From Coccinella septempunctata (taxonomy: Eukaryota; Arthropoda; Insecta; Coleoptera; Coccinellidae), in assembly GCF_907165205.1 (NCBI RefSeq), contig NC_058193.1, positions 25,557,521-25,621,520 of the forward strand: 64,000 nucleotides of DNA, read 5' to 3'. Under the pieces are notes generated by a model. The model was not told the DNA's origin and searched no databases. It was given only the letters and a program-made list of their open reading frames with translations. How positions within the stretch are numbered: the stretch's first letter is position 1; every line of letters starts with the position of its first letter. A program made the position numbers and the translations under genes. Positions 48,501 through 60,240 of the stretch are shown in pieces.

Positions 48501-51500
48501 ATTGGCTCCTTGTGCGGATGAAAATAATGATTATAACTATAATTCGATAATTAATTTCATTTTACCTGACTAATTTGGCCAGTAGTAGTAGTGGCAGTAC
48601 AGGAACTTTCTCTTGGTCGGAAGGTAACTGTTGCCCATCTTCTCTTCATCTGTGTGATGACCTATGGAAGAAAACATCAGAATAAAATACAGGAAACCAG
48701 TCTTATAAGTAATCACAATTCAAATCTGGGGAAGTATTTTCATCAACGGTTTTGAGAGAGAGAGAGAGAGAGAGAATTGTATATATTGCTATAAACTTAT
48801 TCAATGTATAATTTATAAAAAATGCTATTGTTTTCGTCACAGTTCAAAGTTATTCAATGTTTGTTAGAATAGAACAGGGACGTAGATTAATGATGAAATT
48901 TCAGAAAATTAATTTAATTTTGTGAAACTTTCAAAGTATATGACTCAAAATGGCGAATGGACCAAGGTATTGAATAGGTACGCAACTTTAAAGCAATAAC
49001 GGCTTGTTATTTGACCAGAAGGGTTAAACGATCAAATTAACTAGATTCGAAAATCACAGATTTTTTTCTGAATTTTCACGGACAAAGATGTCTTAATTAT
49101 TCTTGAATTGAAACGTTACACTCACCTCACCATTGAAGAAGCAGAAGAGAATCGCAACACATAGTCCCTGTTGGAGAAAATTTCAATTTATATTGATAAT
49201 CATCATAGGGAATAAATTTTCATCCGAATATTTTTTGAAGGTTCGAATTATCTTGAAAAATTCGCTCCCTAAAATAAATTTCCGGTACATAATATGTTTA
49301 TATTTACTTTCTGACGAACAAGGAGAAATTTCCCTTATTAATTTCCTTCTTGCTAATAAAGACTTCCGAAAATAATTTTGTTGTTAGTTGCCTTGAGGAT
49401 ATTGTCGAAGTGAAAATTCAGATCAGTTTGAGAGTATGGTGAACAGTGTTTTATATTCAGAATATATTGTGGAAATTCAAAAAGTCACTGAGTTTAAATT
49501 CCATAAAAAGCTCATAAGAATTGATTCCAATTTAAATGACGACTGTGTGAAGTGTTGCAAAATCATACAAATTCAAAATTTTTCCAACTCACCTGCATCG
49601 ACGCAGTGAGAGCTGAAACAATTTCGTAGACATATTCCCAAGGATGATTAGGCTCTGGCCGGAATGGAATGATCAAATAGTTGAGCCCTAATAAAGGTAC
49701 CAACAGCATCGTTGCTCTGGAAATCAATAATATTCAATGATATAAAGAAAGGAGGCGACACTTTTACAGTACAGTAGGAATATAAGTAATAAGCTTATAT
49801 ATACTCCATTCACTTTTATTTTAGCAGTCGGTTGGCCATGGAAATTTGACACATTTCACCCTGTATAGTACGAAAATGTGGGGTTATGAAGCTTGTCAAA
49901 ATATTTTTGGGTTTTAAATCAACGCTATGTTGTCCGTTCTACGTAAAAGTTTCTGTTATTACGTATTTTATCACAATGTCGAATTCTTCGGAAAATATGT
50001 GACGAACATAATTGAAGTTTATACAAACTGATTGAAGGCATACCAAATCCAGTTATTTGCATGGAAAATCAGTATAATATCATAATATGCACTAGCATGA
50101 GGAGAGTTAATATTCGGTATCTTCTTTGGTTAAAGTTTGAATACGTTACATCATTTGTAGATTTCAAAATATTAACCCGAAGATGAAATGAAATGGGTAC
50201 CTCCCGAAGGAATTAACAGATAATTACAAGAATGTTGAATTCTTCAACAAAAATCATCTTGCATCAATATATGAAAAAGGAATTCAAGGAAGTTTCAAGT
50301 GAAGATGAACTTCACCTCTGAACAAAAATTTCACATGAATAAACAATTAAAAGGACAACTGGCGCGTATTTGTGGCTGTTCATCTTAATACATTGATATA
50401 ATAATAATAATTAGGTATTTATTGTTACCTTAAGACATTTACAATGTATAGGACAAGTCAAATGAAAAATAGAAAAATCAATTTTAGGGAACTCATTCTA
50501 CGATGACATTCATCGAAAATCCTGTAGTAAACTTTTCGCATTAATTCACTCAAAACTCAAACATAAAATTCTCAAATGCTACCACTTTTTTGAGTCTCTC
50601 AATAGAAGGAAATTCTTTGTCATCCTCTTCATTCACAATATTTCTGATTGTGGAAATATTCAGCTCAAATATAAGTCGTTTAGATTCAGATGAAACATTA
50701 TATAAATTCTCTTACATTGAATATGTTCGCTACCGTCTGACGTATTGTGGATTTTAGAATATCAGGGTATAACTATTTGAATGAGCGGACCTGAATTCTA
50801 AACAGCACTTCCTGAAACCTTGTCTCTTTTTTCAATCACTTTCGGCATTTTCGTAATAAAAATTGATATTGGTTGTGGCAACGGCGTTATGGCATTAACG
50901 ACTTTTCATGAGTGCCAACCTTACTCCGTTCTAGTTACAAAAACTTGCGAAAATTATTTCATGGCCAACCGACTGCTAAAATAAATGTGAATGGAGTATA
51001 GGTATGTTTGAAGCAGTCGGATACATGAGACATGATCTGTTCTGGGTGTCTCAGAGGAGGAGCTGAATTGGAATCATTGGATCTCGTGGCCTCCTAAGTG
51101 GCGCTGTTACTTCCTAGCTTCTACTAACATTCGATCAGGGTCCTTGTATTTCTCTGATGGGTCAGCATTCACTCTGCATAGAAGGTAGGATCTTTGCGTT
51201 GGAGCAGTGGAATTTCACCATTGATGGCAGTAAATGTAAATTCCTAATAATATCTATAATGTATACTTATTACCTATAGATTTTCCGATAATTATTGGAG
51301 TTTTGATTATATAAAATTTTATTGTATTTAATTATATCGTATCGAATGAACCTGAAGCATGCCTTACCTTAAGGCTTGTAAAGACGCTCTTGAAGCACCA
51401 GAACCGGCTCCAGTTGCAGTACCGTGTTTTAGTTTCACTAAAAGTACTCTGAGTATATTGATTAGGAATACAGCATTAAGGATAACAGTGATAGCAACAG

Positions 51501-53705
51501 GAATCTGGAGAATTCTTGTGAAGCTACAGTCATCCATCCAGCATCTGGAACAGAAAATGTGTTACCATGAAAATGGATATAATGAACAGAAAAATAGGGG
51601 ACATGCTATCGGAGTTTCAAAATATTTACTTTTGAAAAAATCGAATGTTGCTTTTTATGTCTCATTCAGAAGAAATTACAGAATCTCAAATAGAAAAGTG
51701 TGAAGATTTCAGTAGGTAAGTATTATTGCTTTTTGTGCTCTCTATACGGGATATTTTCTATTCATGGAAAATAAATACAGGATATTATTCTCTGAGTGAT
51801 TTGGAGTGGGAAAAGTCCTGCAGGCGTATGCCCAGAAAGGCTTTGTTTCAAAGATACAGGGCTTTAAATGTTCATAAATAAATAATAAATTGCTCAATAA
51901 TTTACAAACAGTTTGAGATATTTGAAAGGGATTTGGTTAGATGGAACACCTCATTAAGGTGCTTGTTTTACGTTGAATATTTCATCTTCAGTAATTTCAG
52001 CTCCAGTGACTTTTTCAAAGTGAAATTCATTCTTAGAATTCTTATTCAATTTAAAATGAAAAAGGTCCCTCTAGGAAGCACAAGGATCCAAGAGTCCAGA
52101 CGTTTCGAAAATATCCAGGAAAATATACCTTGGAAGCAAAGCATTTTGGAACATAAGCGTACAGAACCTTCCAGAAATTTTATTCTGGAAACGCAATGCC
52201 TGTCAAATCGAAGTGATTCGAATATTCGAAGAAAGAACGAGAAGTTCTTATTTCTGAATTTGAATCAACCTTGTTTTGTGTTCGTGTATTACGGATTGAT
52301 GATGGCTTGTGACAACAATGGGTTCGTATAATTAAAAGAATGATGAATTGTTTTTCATTCGATTTATACTGTTCGTAGCTACAGATTTCCGATTCATTCT
52401 ATTCTGCTTCAAAACCTCACCTCTTATATATTGGACTTGATTAATGGTTTATGATGAATGCACAATAATGAAATGAATCTAGATTCCTCCAGATTTTCTT
52501 TATTGGGAGGCTGAAAGCTGAAAGTATGCCTTCCCCGAAACCAAACGAATATGCTATTGTGATAGTGAAATACTGAAATACGTAGATATAGTAGTTTAGT
52601 AACTACTCATTCCAGTAAAAATCATGTAATTCAGTTTCGACTTTAATCATTATGGATTCTCATTGATTCGACTGCATCCATTTGATACTTCATTTCTTGT
52701 TGAATAAATGTCTAATTGGAAAGAAAAACGAATTTTCAGTTGTCAGGAATGACGTACAAAGAAGGATATCATGATCCTTTGTCTCCCCTTTTTCAAGCCT
52801 CATTTGAATTCGAGTTATACTCTTTCAAGTACTTGATTGAATCTGGAGAAAATAACAATAAATTGGCAGCAAAAATTGAAAATTTTTTCGACATAAGTGC
52901 TATCTTGATTAGAAGAAACAGAAACTGGATATTCTATCTGAGACTTAAGTAGATATAGGTACTAGAAAACCACGAGTTATATCTTATATGCTGCATTTAT
53001 GAATTCTAGAATGAAATTATAAGTATGCTAACACATTTTTCTGTCTTTTGGAACTCCTGAAATTACTGGACAATGGACAATATGAAGAACTCTGTCAAAC
53101 TCTGCTTCTTCCGAATGCAGGATGACACCGAAAATAGTTTCTTGCGAACTGAAAATTGGAGTACATATCTTGTTACGTATAACAAATTTTATAATTTTTC
53201 TGACCTGAGTATATCATATACTAGGGGGGCACCAACATTTTAGAGGGGGAAGCGGGCCCCCCTCCCTAGCATCGCCACTGATTATTTCTGTAATTTATCT
53301 TGCGTGAATCCTTACAAAATGCCTGAGGTAATCTTCAACAAAGCACTTTTCGAGGGCTGAACATAAATCGGTGATAATCTTACAACCCACAAAATCACTT
53401 TCCGATACGTCCGATCTCTCACGCAGATGTAAATCTTCATGTTTTATGACAAAACACGCATAAATCAGTACTTACTGCTGAGTGTCCGACACAGTCGTGC
53501 CGTAAAAATACCGGGTCAGACTATATATTATAGTGGTTTTTGTTGGAATACCCCATCCCAGCAATAACATGTATCGAACCAATCTTGTTTCAGAGACGAA
53601 GGCCGAAACTAATACTGTGTGAAGATACAGACCCTCGCAGAGCATCCAGGAATACGTGGAAATGAGGAAAAAGTAGAGGAGGATGTGGAGCAAGATGCAC
53701 CACCA
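45550..53705 (-). CDS. Family B (secretin-type) G-protein coupled receptor, partial
   Basis: Peptide-hormone receptor of the calcitonin/diuretic-hormone/PTH-like class. Proposed exons, consistent in phase: 53705-53476 (TM3-TM4: YSWMLCEGLYLHTVLVSAF, LLLGWGIP), 51544-51368 (QCWMDD in loop 2, TM5, ICL3 INILRVLLVKLKHG), 49716-49593 (TM6 LVPLLGLNYLIIPFRPE), 49167-49126 (TM7 GLCVAILFCFFNGE), 48661-48566 (helix 8 VITQMKRRW) and a candidate last exon 45591-45550 (FVRSNYGANGEKV-stop, strong acceptor). Exons for the hormone-binding domain and TM1-2 are upstream and not securely found; candidates are at 60127-60240 and 55984-56241. The introns are large and filled with mobile-element remains. The ligand cannot be told from this part. 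Confidence 0.88.
47150..47694 (-). pseudogene. YqaJ-type exonuclease domain fragment
   Basis: Two pieces of a YqaJ/lambda-exonuclease-like domain protein of the kind seen in insect mobile elements. 47694-47488 holds the core ILIGASPDGIL...AIVEIKCPYTA (metal-binding D and E-x-K). 47425-47150, after an acceptor TTTTATTAG, reads VQGQLNNTRRKKCFFTVW and LPELIDPRHTRG. The link between them is broken by a TAA/ATT-repeat expansion at about 47475-47495 and no donor is visible, so it is probably dead. It sits in the last intron of the receptor gene, same strand. Confidence 0.65.
47880..48290 (+). repeat. Dispersed repeat, uninterrupted copy
   Basis: The counterpart of 6940-7660 in opposite orientation, without the MITE found there (see GACTGTATATATCTTGTAAACC near 48173). 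It ends ACGAGTCAAGGACTCACCTGC, as does the fragment near 7880-7920. Confidence 0.7.
48754..48775. repeat. (GA)n microsatellite
   Basis: Eleven GA units in an intron of the receptor gene. Confidence 0.95.
49802..50998 (-). mobile_element. Deletion derivative of the 27984-31827 transposon
   Basis: The inverted ends TACTCCATTCAC... share TTTATTTTAGCAGTCGGTTGGCCATG, one mismatch over about 39 bp between ends, with TA on both sides. The right part (about 50560-50870) is the minus-strand remnant of the transposase start: ATGCCGAAAGTGATTGAAAA, an exon-intron border with GTAAGA, then a second exon start matching VSTIRNIVNEEDDKEFP. The remainder of the transposase and the minisatellite are missing. 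It lies in an intron of the receptor gene. Confidence 0.88.
51545..53475. other. Intron of the receptor gene, no nested gene recognised
   Basis: Frames at 51933-52331 and 52716-52952 lack family features and splice support. A GGGGGGC run near 53225-53265 (CTAGGGGGGCACC, AGCGGGCCCCCCTCC) resembles the end of the MITE at 58410 and may be a fragment of a related element. Confidence 0.4.
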
Positions 53706-54043
53706 CTGAAAACAAAAACAATATATTAGCAATGAGCATAAATAAGTAGGTAAAGAAACGTATACCTAAATTATGATTATGAAAAGTTTATATTTCTTAT
53801 AAACTGATATCAGCTTGGGGAAAAATAAATCCATTTTGTGGTGGATTTCAAGACTTTATTTGACATGTTTTGCATGGTTCGATTCAAGTCAAATATGCAC
53901 CTTTTTGTTTTATAATTTTCTGCCATTTTGATTCATAATGCTTCTATTACAGAAGCCTTGGTCCTTATTGGTCTTGTAATCTTTCATTTTTACAGTGTGG
54001 ATACTGTTTTGGAATTGGTTTCTGTTTGTATCCCTGTATTTTC

Positions 54044-54044
<1 letters not shown>

Positions 54045-54082
<38 letters not shown>
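54045..54082. repeat. (AAAT)n microsatellite
   Basis: About nine AAAT units abutting the left side of the mariner copy at 54120. Confidence 0.95.
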
Positions 54083-54083
<1 letters not shown>

Positions 54084-54119
54084 CAATTTTCACAATCTTC
54101 TTTTGATTTCTTAACTATA

Positions 54120-55289
54120 AGAAGAGGATATATAGAAAAATTCTTAGCCTTCTATAAATCCAAACAAAATTTCAATGTCAAAATATTTTATTACTCAACA
54201 TATTCTCCTCTTGATTGGATACATTTATTACAACGAAGCTGCAACGTCTCTAGACCTTTCAAAAAAAAAAATATTTCTTCTTGCTCTGCAAACCAGACCT
54301 ACACATCTTCTATTAACTAGATGATAGTCGGATGGAGCAAAATCTGGTGAATAAGGGGGGTGTTCTAGTCATTCAAACCCTAAATCACGAATTGCATGGC
54401 AACATGAGATTTGTGTGCAGGTGCGTTGTCATGCAAAAATAAAACACCTTTGGATAGCTTTCCTCTTCTTTTCTCTTCAATTTTTTCTTGTAGAGTGGTC
54501 AGTAATGTGGAATAGTAATCTCCGGTTATTGTTCTACTCTCATCCAAAAAATCAATCATGATTACTCCATGGCAATCCCAAGAAACTGAAGCAAGAACTT
54601 TTCCAGCAGATTTTTGGACACGAAACTTCTTAGGTCTTGGAGAACCAGAGTGTCGCCATTCCATCAATTGTTGCTTTGTTTCTAGATCGTAGAAATGTAC
54701 CCAAGTCTCATCCTCAGTAACGATTCGGTTTAAGAAGTCTACATCGTTTTCAAATCGAGCACAGATCGAACGCGATGCTTCTACCCTTGCACGCTTTTGG
54801 TCAACATTCAAACATTTGGGGATCCATTTTGCAGCCATTTTTCTCATGTCCAAATTGACTATATGATGAACGCGTTCGTATGAAATATTCAGTGCTTCAT
54901 ATCCGTTTTAGCCCAATTCAACGGTCTGATAAAATCATGTCATGAACTCCATCGATAATTTCGGGGACTGACACAGAAACTGGCCTTTCCGATCGGTCAT
55001 CATCTTCAATGGAAAATTTACCTCTTTTGAAGCTTGCAGTCCAATTTTTCACGGTCGCATACTAAGGACATTGACCACCAAGGGTATTAAGCATATCTTC
55101 GTAAACATGCTTACCTCTTAACCCTTTTAAATACAGGTACTTGATGATGGCTCGATACTCCAATTTTTCGATTTTCACAATTTTGGTGGACATCTTCTTT
55201 CTTTCAATTTATTGCGTAACTCTGGTAAAAGCAATATTTTTTTATACATGGAACTTGGTCTAGGCTAACTAGATATCAATGCGTCCTCG
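54120..55289 (-). mobile_element. Degenerate mariner element (copy 2)
   Basis: The ends AGAGGATATATAG (left) and CGAGGACGCATTGATATC (minus-strand start) correspond to those of the copy at 3070. The transposase frame 54853-54380 has TEDETWVHFYDLETKQQ (first D) and FLHDNAPAHKSH (second D). A short deletion after VAMQ shifts the frame before the third D region (SPDFAPSDYH is readable in another frame). The N-terminal HTH part lies in a different frame upstream. The coding part is less damaged than copy 1. Confidence 0.9.
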
Positions 55290-55983
55290 CATTTCCGAAT
55301 ACAAAGATTTACGCCACCCAGCTTGAGTCACTGGATAATTTGCGAATTCGGATCAATGGAAGCCGTCAAATTGCATCAGAAATCTTGAGTAATGTTCGTG
55401 AACATTTTCAGCAAAACTTACATGGCAGTAAATGGTGTCCATTTTCAGCATTTAATGAACTAATCTTAAAAGTATATAAGTCCTCTTCCCCTATTTTACC
55501 TGTCATTTTGCTATCGATGAATATTTTGAAGCAAAATTTCATCAGATAGTACTCGATAGGATCTTCAAAATCAAAGGGTTGTGCTCACCCCTGTTAGGGG
55601 GTTAAAGTTAAGGGGATGCAACGTGGGGAAAGGTTGTACCCCCTCGAATCAGAAATTGACGGGTCCGAGCGATTTTCCATATTTTCCTCCTAAAGTCGGA
55701 AAAACGAGGTGTTAAATTTTCGTTGGACCACACTGTATATACTGATTGATCTCTTTATAATTGGTTTTTTGGCCGGACAATTTTTCCTCAGAAATTAAAT
55801 TGATATTTCATCTCAATAAATTAATCGAGGGAGAGGTGTGGTTTTCTACCCTCACACTTTCTCCAATATTTCATCGGTATTTATGTGTGATTCCGAATGT
55901 GATTTCAAGCCGATATTTTCGAATCGCGAATTCGAAATGCTTCATATAATGGTTTTGATACAATTCTCCTGCGGATAAATGTG
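55290..55983. other. Intergenic or intronic, no gene recognised
   Basis: Contains CCCCTGTTAGGGGGTTAAAG and GACCACACTGTATATAC, which look like bits of dispersed repeats. No exon found. Confidence 0.35.
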
Positions 55984-56241
55984 TCAGAAAATCAACATCT
56001 TCTGTATCCTTCCGGATATCTTTCGAAGTTTGCGTGCGTAAGAAGCCTCCGCATACATCATCTCCAATTCCGATTGGAGCGGGTCCAGGGCAGGCTCATG
56101 GACTGGAGAAATCTCGCTCACCGGTCTGGAAAATTCCAATTTGATTCCAGCTGAATATAAGGTGATTGAATGAAGCTGAATGGAATCCATTTCGGCTAAA
56201 AGTATCAACAGAATCAATCCGGTATAGAAACGCTGTGTCAT
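55984..56241 (-). CDS. Small secreted-protein frame or receptor first exon
   Basis: An 85-codon frame starts MTQRFYTGLILLILLAEM, a plausible signal peptide. It continues to LDPLQSELEMMYAEASYARK and a basic end (KLRKISGRIQK). A strong donor lies inside it (AGACCG then GTGAGC, after codon 40), so the real exon may be 56241-56122 only. Position and strand fit the 5' part of the family B receptor gene, whose first exon should encode a signal peptide. An independent short peptide is the alternative. No family match is claimed. Confidence 0.35.
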   Translation of the reverse strand: MTQRFYTGLILLILLAEMDSIQLHSITLYSAGIKLEFSRPVSEISPVHEPALDPLQSELEMMYAEASYARKLRKISGRIQKMLIF

Positions 56242-57458
56242 TTAACAGATACCAGAGTTACTTTGGTTTTTGGGATACATTCGAAAGCTTCTTGTAACTT
56301 CACGATTTATCGATAGATATAAGTATCTGTTGGGATACTTCGTGAAAGCATGATTATAGTCAGTTTAATAATGAGAGTTGCTTGGCTCAAAAAATAATTA
56401 GAAATTACACTTGGATCATTGTCAGTAAGTAAACATCAAGTCATGACGAATATTACGAAATTTTATGTTTATATACATTAATTTTCAACAGAAAGTTCCG
56501 AAGGTGAACAGAATATAAGTTTGAATTTGTATTGGATGTTGGTTTCAAGATTTTTTGGTATCTAACGGTGTGATCTGGTTGATGAAAATACTTGTAACTT
56601 TTACAGATTTATTTTCCCTTACATCTTACCTACATTTTTCGAACTATATCGAAATATTCAGAGGGAGTGAATGAAGATTAGAGATAACATAATCAAAAAT
56701 CATCCAAAATGACAAATAATTGGTTCTTATAAAATAAAATAATTTGACCTTGATGTGTAAACTTATTTCTTATCATTTGGAAACATTTAAATAATCTTTG
56801 TACACATCCTATCGAAAATTTTGAACATTAAACCAAAATCGAGACTTGAAATAAATGTATATTAATTCATTATCGAAATGAGTTAAAAAAAAAACCGAAC
56901 ATGATCGTTTTAGAGTGACAGATCTAACGTCCTGTAAGGAAGAACATTCAATAATTACAACGAGAATAGACTAGTGAAAATCGACGATGACAACCAGAAT
57001 GTTTTCTCAAAACTCAGATGTGGAATAAGTCCTTGATTTCATTTTGGTCATCATCGACTGAGTTATGCGGTACTGACGACGGCAAATAAGCCAGAAACCG
57101 GTCTGCCTGCTACCCTTTCGATCGATAACGACACGTTCCCTGCAGTTTAAATTCAAATATAGATCTTTACTAGTCCATTTTCGATGTTATTATCATTTCA
57201 TGCCATTCAAACATTATGAAGATTCATATTTGTTGAAAACTTTTCTCTCCCAACGTGGAATGCGTTCCGACATAATGCGAATGACTGAATAATTCAGTTT
57301 GTGGTTTCAAACCTCATATCAGACTATGTAATCAGACCAACAATTGAAAATCTCGGAAATACTATATGAAACTGTCGGGCATATTACACTGAAATAGAAA
57401 AAGTCTAAAATAAGAACTCTTTTAACATGAGGCGTTAAATTTTTGATGGCCCCCTGTA
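56242..57458. other. No gene recognised
   Basis: AT-rich sequence without splice-bounded frames or clear repeats. Confidence 0.35.
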
Positions 57459-57975
57459 CAGGGTTGGCAAAATTCGTTGTCTACTGAAGGGAACTCGAGA
57501 GGAGAAAACGGATTGCAAATTCTCGAGCTCTGTTTTCATGACTAATCCAAATCTGAAAACAGAATCGGCCTATCAGTTTTAGATTTCCAGTTATAAACAA
57601 AAATTGAGATTATGACGATTCCGAAAAGTTCTCATAATTTTTTTGTCTTTGAAGTTACAGATCTGAAACTTCAACCTTCTAAGGCACCTTCATACGTAGA
57701 TTCTACCGACAAAAGATTTTTTTCAATTCAAAAATAACAAATTCAAAAGTTTGCATTTAAAAAAATGAAAGTTCACCTGATGGTTCAAAATGAAAAAAAT
57801 ATTTTGAGTTCATCAGTGGATTCTACGTAAAAAAGTGCCTGTAGAATGTTCAAGTTTCAGATTCGTAACTTCAAAGACAAAAAACTTATGAGAACTTCAC
57901 GAAATTCATCAGTTTTCTTCTAGTTGCTGTAGTTCTCGAGATCCTGTCAGTAGACAACGAATTTTGCCCACCCTG
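57459..57975. mobile_element. Foldback element with CAGGGTKGGCAA ends
   Basis: The left end CAGGGTTGGCAAAATTCGTT and the right end (complement CAGGGTGGGCAAAATTCGTT) are flanked by TA on both sides. The inverted similarity continues inward for about 240 bp (GTTCTCATAA, TTTGTCTTTGAAGTTAC, ATCTGAAACTT). No coding frame. It is related by its ends to the element at 62779-63770. Confidence 0.82.
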
Positions 57976-58409
57976 TACAAGCCACACTTTTTTCTCCAGA
58001 CGTTTTCCTCACCACATAAACTATTTCGCACCATTTGATGGTCGGATAATAAAGCAGCTGACTGTTTACTTTCTGCCATTAAGAATTAACACTTTTTTTC
58101 CTATAATAAATTAGTTTTCCGAGTTTCCAACAGTTCTTCGAGCTCTGGAATAGAATTCATCCAATTACCCAAAGTTAATCCAATTTGGGACGAGGGTGCT
58201 CAGACAAATCAACCCAATGTATCGATCTTGTAAAATGAAATAGTTTCACGGATGATGATATCACGAATTTTTACATAAATCCCCACGGAACTATTTTTGC
58301 CCGTTTCGCAGAAATCGATAGAGAAAATCAGAATGAGGCATTCGTATCTACCACTATAGAACGAACAGAAAACATGATTTTGACAATGCAGACTTATAAA
58401 AGCTGGACA

Positions 58410-58687
58410 CAAGGGCGGTCCTAGACTGAATTTCTGGGGGGGGGTAGTAATCGAAAGAACAATTGAAATTTCAATTCAAGACTTCAAATAACACCCTGTA
58501 GGTATCTCTAGGTAGCATTTGCATTCACATATTTTTCTTCTTAAAATTGCACAAGGAATCTCCTTTTTCATTTCATTATAATATTGTTTTTTCTTAGTTT
58601 TTTCATATGAAAAATTCAAAAAATCGAATTCTTTATGGGCTCTGGGGGGGTAATTACCCCCTTTACCCCCCCGTAGGACCGCCCTTG
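58410..58687. mobile_element. hAT-type MITE with 8-bp target duplication
   Basis: The terminal inverted repeat CAAGGGCGGTCCTA (left) and TAGGACCGCCCTTG (right) enclose 278 bp. The same 8 bases GCTGGACA stand directly outside both ends (58402-58409 and 58688-58695). An 8-bp duplication is the signature of hAT elements. The interior has G and C runs and no coding capacity. Confidence 0.92.
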
Positions 58688-58997
58688 GCTGGACAGAAAA
58701 AACTTCGAATACTTTGTTTTGAAGTTGTTGAATGAAGGTCTTAAACTGTTATTTGATTATTAACAGGAAAAATTGTGAATATTCTCGACATTATTTCAAC
58801 AACCAAATTTTGCCTAGTTCTTCTACTCTCATAGAAAAGGAAAAGCTCATGCGATCCTACAGATGAAGTGAGCAACAATTTTTTAACGATATCGCACGTG
58901 TATCAGTGCAAACTTGAAACAGAATATTCGATTTTCTCAAAATGAGTTGAATATACACTGACAATAAGTGAAATACATGGCGTACAAAGTTTATCAC

Positions 58998-59776
58998 GGT
59001 ACTTCAATATGCAGAAGACTGCGCACTTATCGCTAGCATCCCAGAGGATCTACAAATAATGTTGGACACCTATAAACATATATACGAAGCTTTAGGCCTT
59101 AGACTCAATATTGTCAAAACCAAAATCCTGGTAAGTCCGCCAGACAACTTTCAAAGAGATATCAGCCTAGAGGATGAAACTCTAGAACAGGTCGAGCAGT
59201 TCAAATACTTGGGAAGCTTCATAAATACTAGAGCTAACCTGGACACGCAAATACATAACCGTATTCGGCATCACGGGCATTCTGGAAGCTAAATTTAAAA
59301 TCACGACCTCAATCAAGTTTGTCTATGACCTCAATCTGAAGACCAAGACAGCTGTTTACAAAGCCGTGGTCCTCCCAACGCTTCTTCACGGAAGCGAAAG
59401 CTGGACTCCCTACAGGCGACACATTAAACAGCTTGAGCAAACGCAACAGCGTCATCGGATGGTTTCAAATGCAGAAGTCTTGCAGAGCGCGAGTTGTATA
59501 ACAATTGAGACTCAATTAACTAGGGCCCGACTAAGATGGAGCGGCCACATTCTGAGGATGCAAGACACAAGACTCCCCAAAATAGCTCTGTTTGGCGAAT
59601 TCACAGAGGGAGCTCGGAAACCAGGAGGCTAGTATAAGCGGTTTAAATATATACTGCATCAATCTCTAAACAAGGAACAACCAGCATTAGGCAGATCACA
59701 GTGGAGGACTTTGGTCCACAGCTATAATGGAGACTCCATTCCCTATCCATGCCCGGAGTGTGGAAGAATCTTGTAG
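58998..59776 (+). pseudogene. LINE (non-LTR) reverse transcriptase C-terminal fragment
   Basis: Begins in the reverse transcriptase active-site region as LQYAEDCALIASIPEDLQ, where the expected box is YADD; the first catalytic aspartate is Glu here. It continues with GLRLNIVKTKILV and QVEQFKYLGSFINTRANL, then a frameshift near 59265. Next come YKAVVLPTLLHGSESW and LRWSGHILRMQDTRLPK, an in-frame stop after GARKPGG, and a final PCPECGRIL. Truncated at the 5' side, as usual for LINEs, and inactive. Confidence 0.88.
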
Positions 59777-60126
59777 GTCACGGTTGGGTCTCTTCAGTCA
59801 CAGGAGGGCACACAGTCGCAAGAAGCCCTAAGAAATTATAAGTTTGTTCGCACCGATAGTCTTTTTGTAGATTTATTCTCGGTAACGAGATTCAGCAATG
59901 ATGATTGAGTATCGGCCACATCAATCCAATATATCAGTTTCTTCATTTTTCCTGATATGTTATTCTATTCCATATTTATGACACAAATTCTTGTCATGGT
60001 TATCGTGAATTCTAACATATAATCGAATATTCATTTACATTTTCGGTACTTTCGGCTCATTTCAGGGGAAATCATTAATTTGCAATCATGAAAGAATTTG
60101 AAATATTGTCCTAAAGCTTGCCTCAC
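59777..60126. other. No gene recognised
   Basis: LINE tail or unique DNA; nothing specific. Confidence 0.35.
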
Positions 60127-60240
60127 TTGCAAGTAGTAAGTGAACATCAAATACAAGGCTAAATTGAAGTGAAACGCAGAAAAGATGTTCAAATTACACT
60201 TCCGAATCCGTAAGAAACGCGCTAGTACCCCTAGAGCTAA
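60127..60240 (-). other. Candidate TM1-TM2 exon of the family B receptor
   Basis: 38 codons between an AG acceptor (GGGAAAG) and a good donor (CAA then GTGAGG), phase 0 at both sides, which fits the phase of the TM3 exon at 53705. The sequence LARFLRIRKC followed by HFNLALYLMF has the layout of the TM1-loop-TM2 region of this receptor class (basic turn with Cys, then His and a hydrophobic helix). ECL1 would be very short if it is spliced directly to TM3, so another exon may lie between. The distance (6.4 kb) and the modest similarity keep this tentative. Confidence 0.35.

Noticed and set aside
51933..52331. 132-codon plus-strand frame
   Set aside because: No family features and no splice context; it lies in an intron of the receptor gene and its composition looks non-coding.
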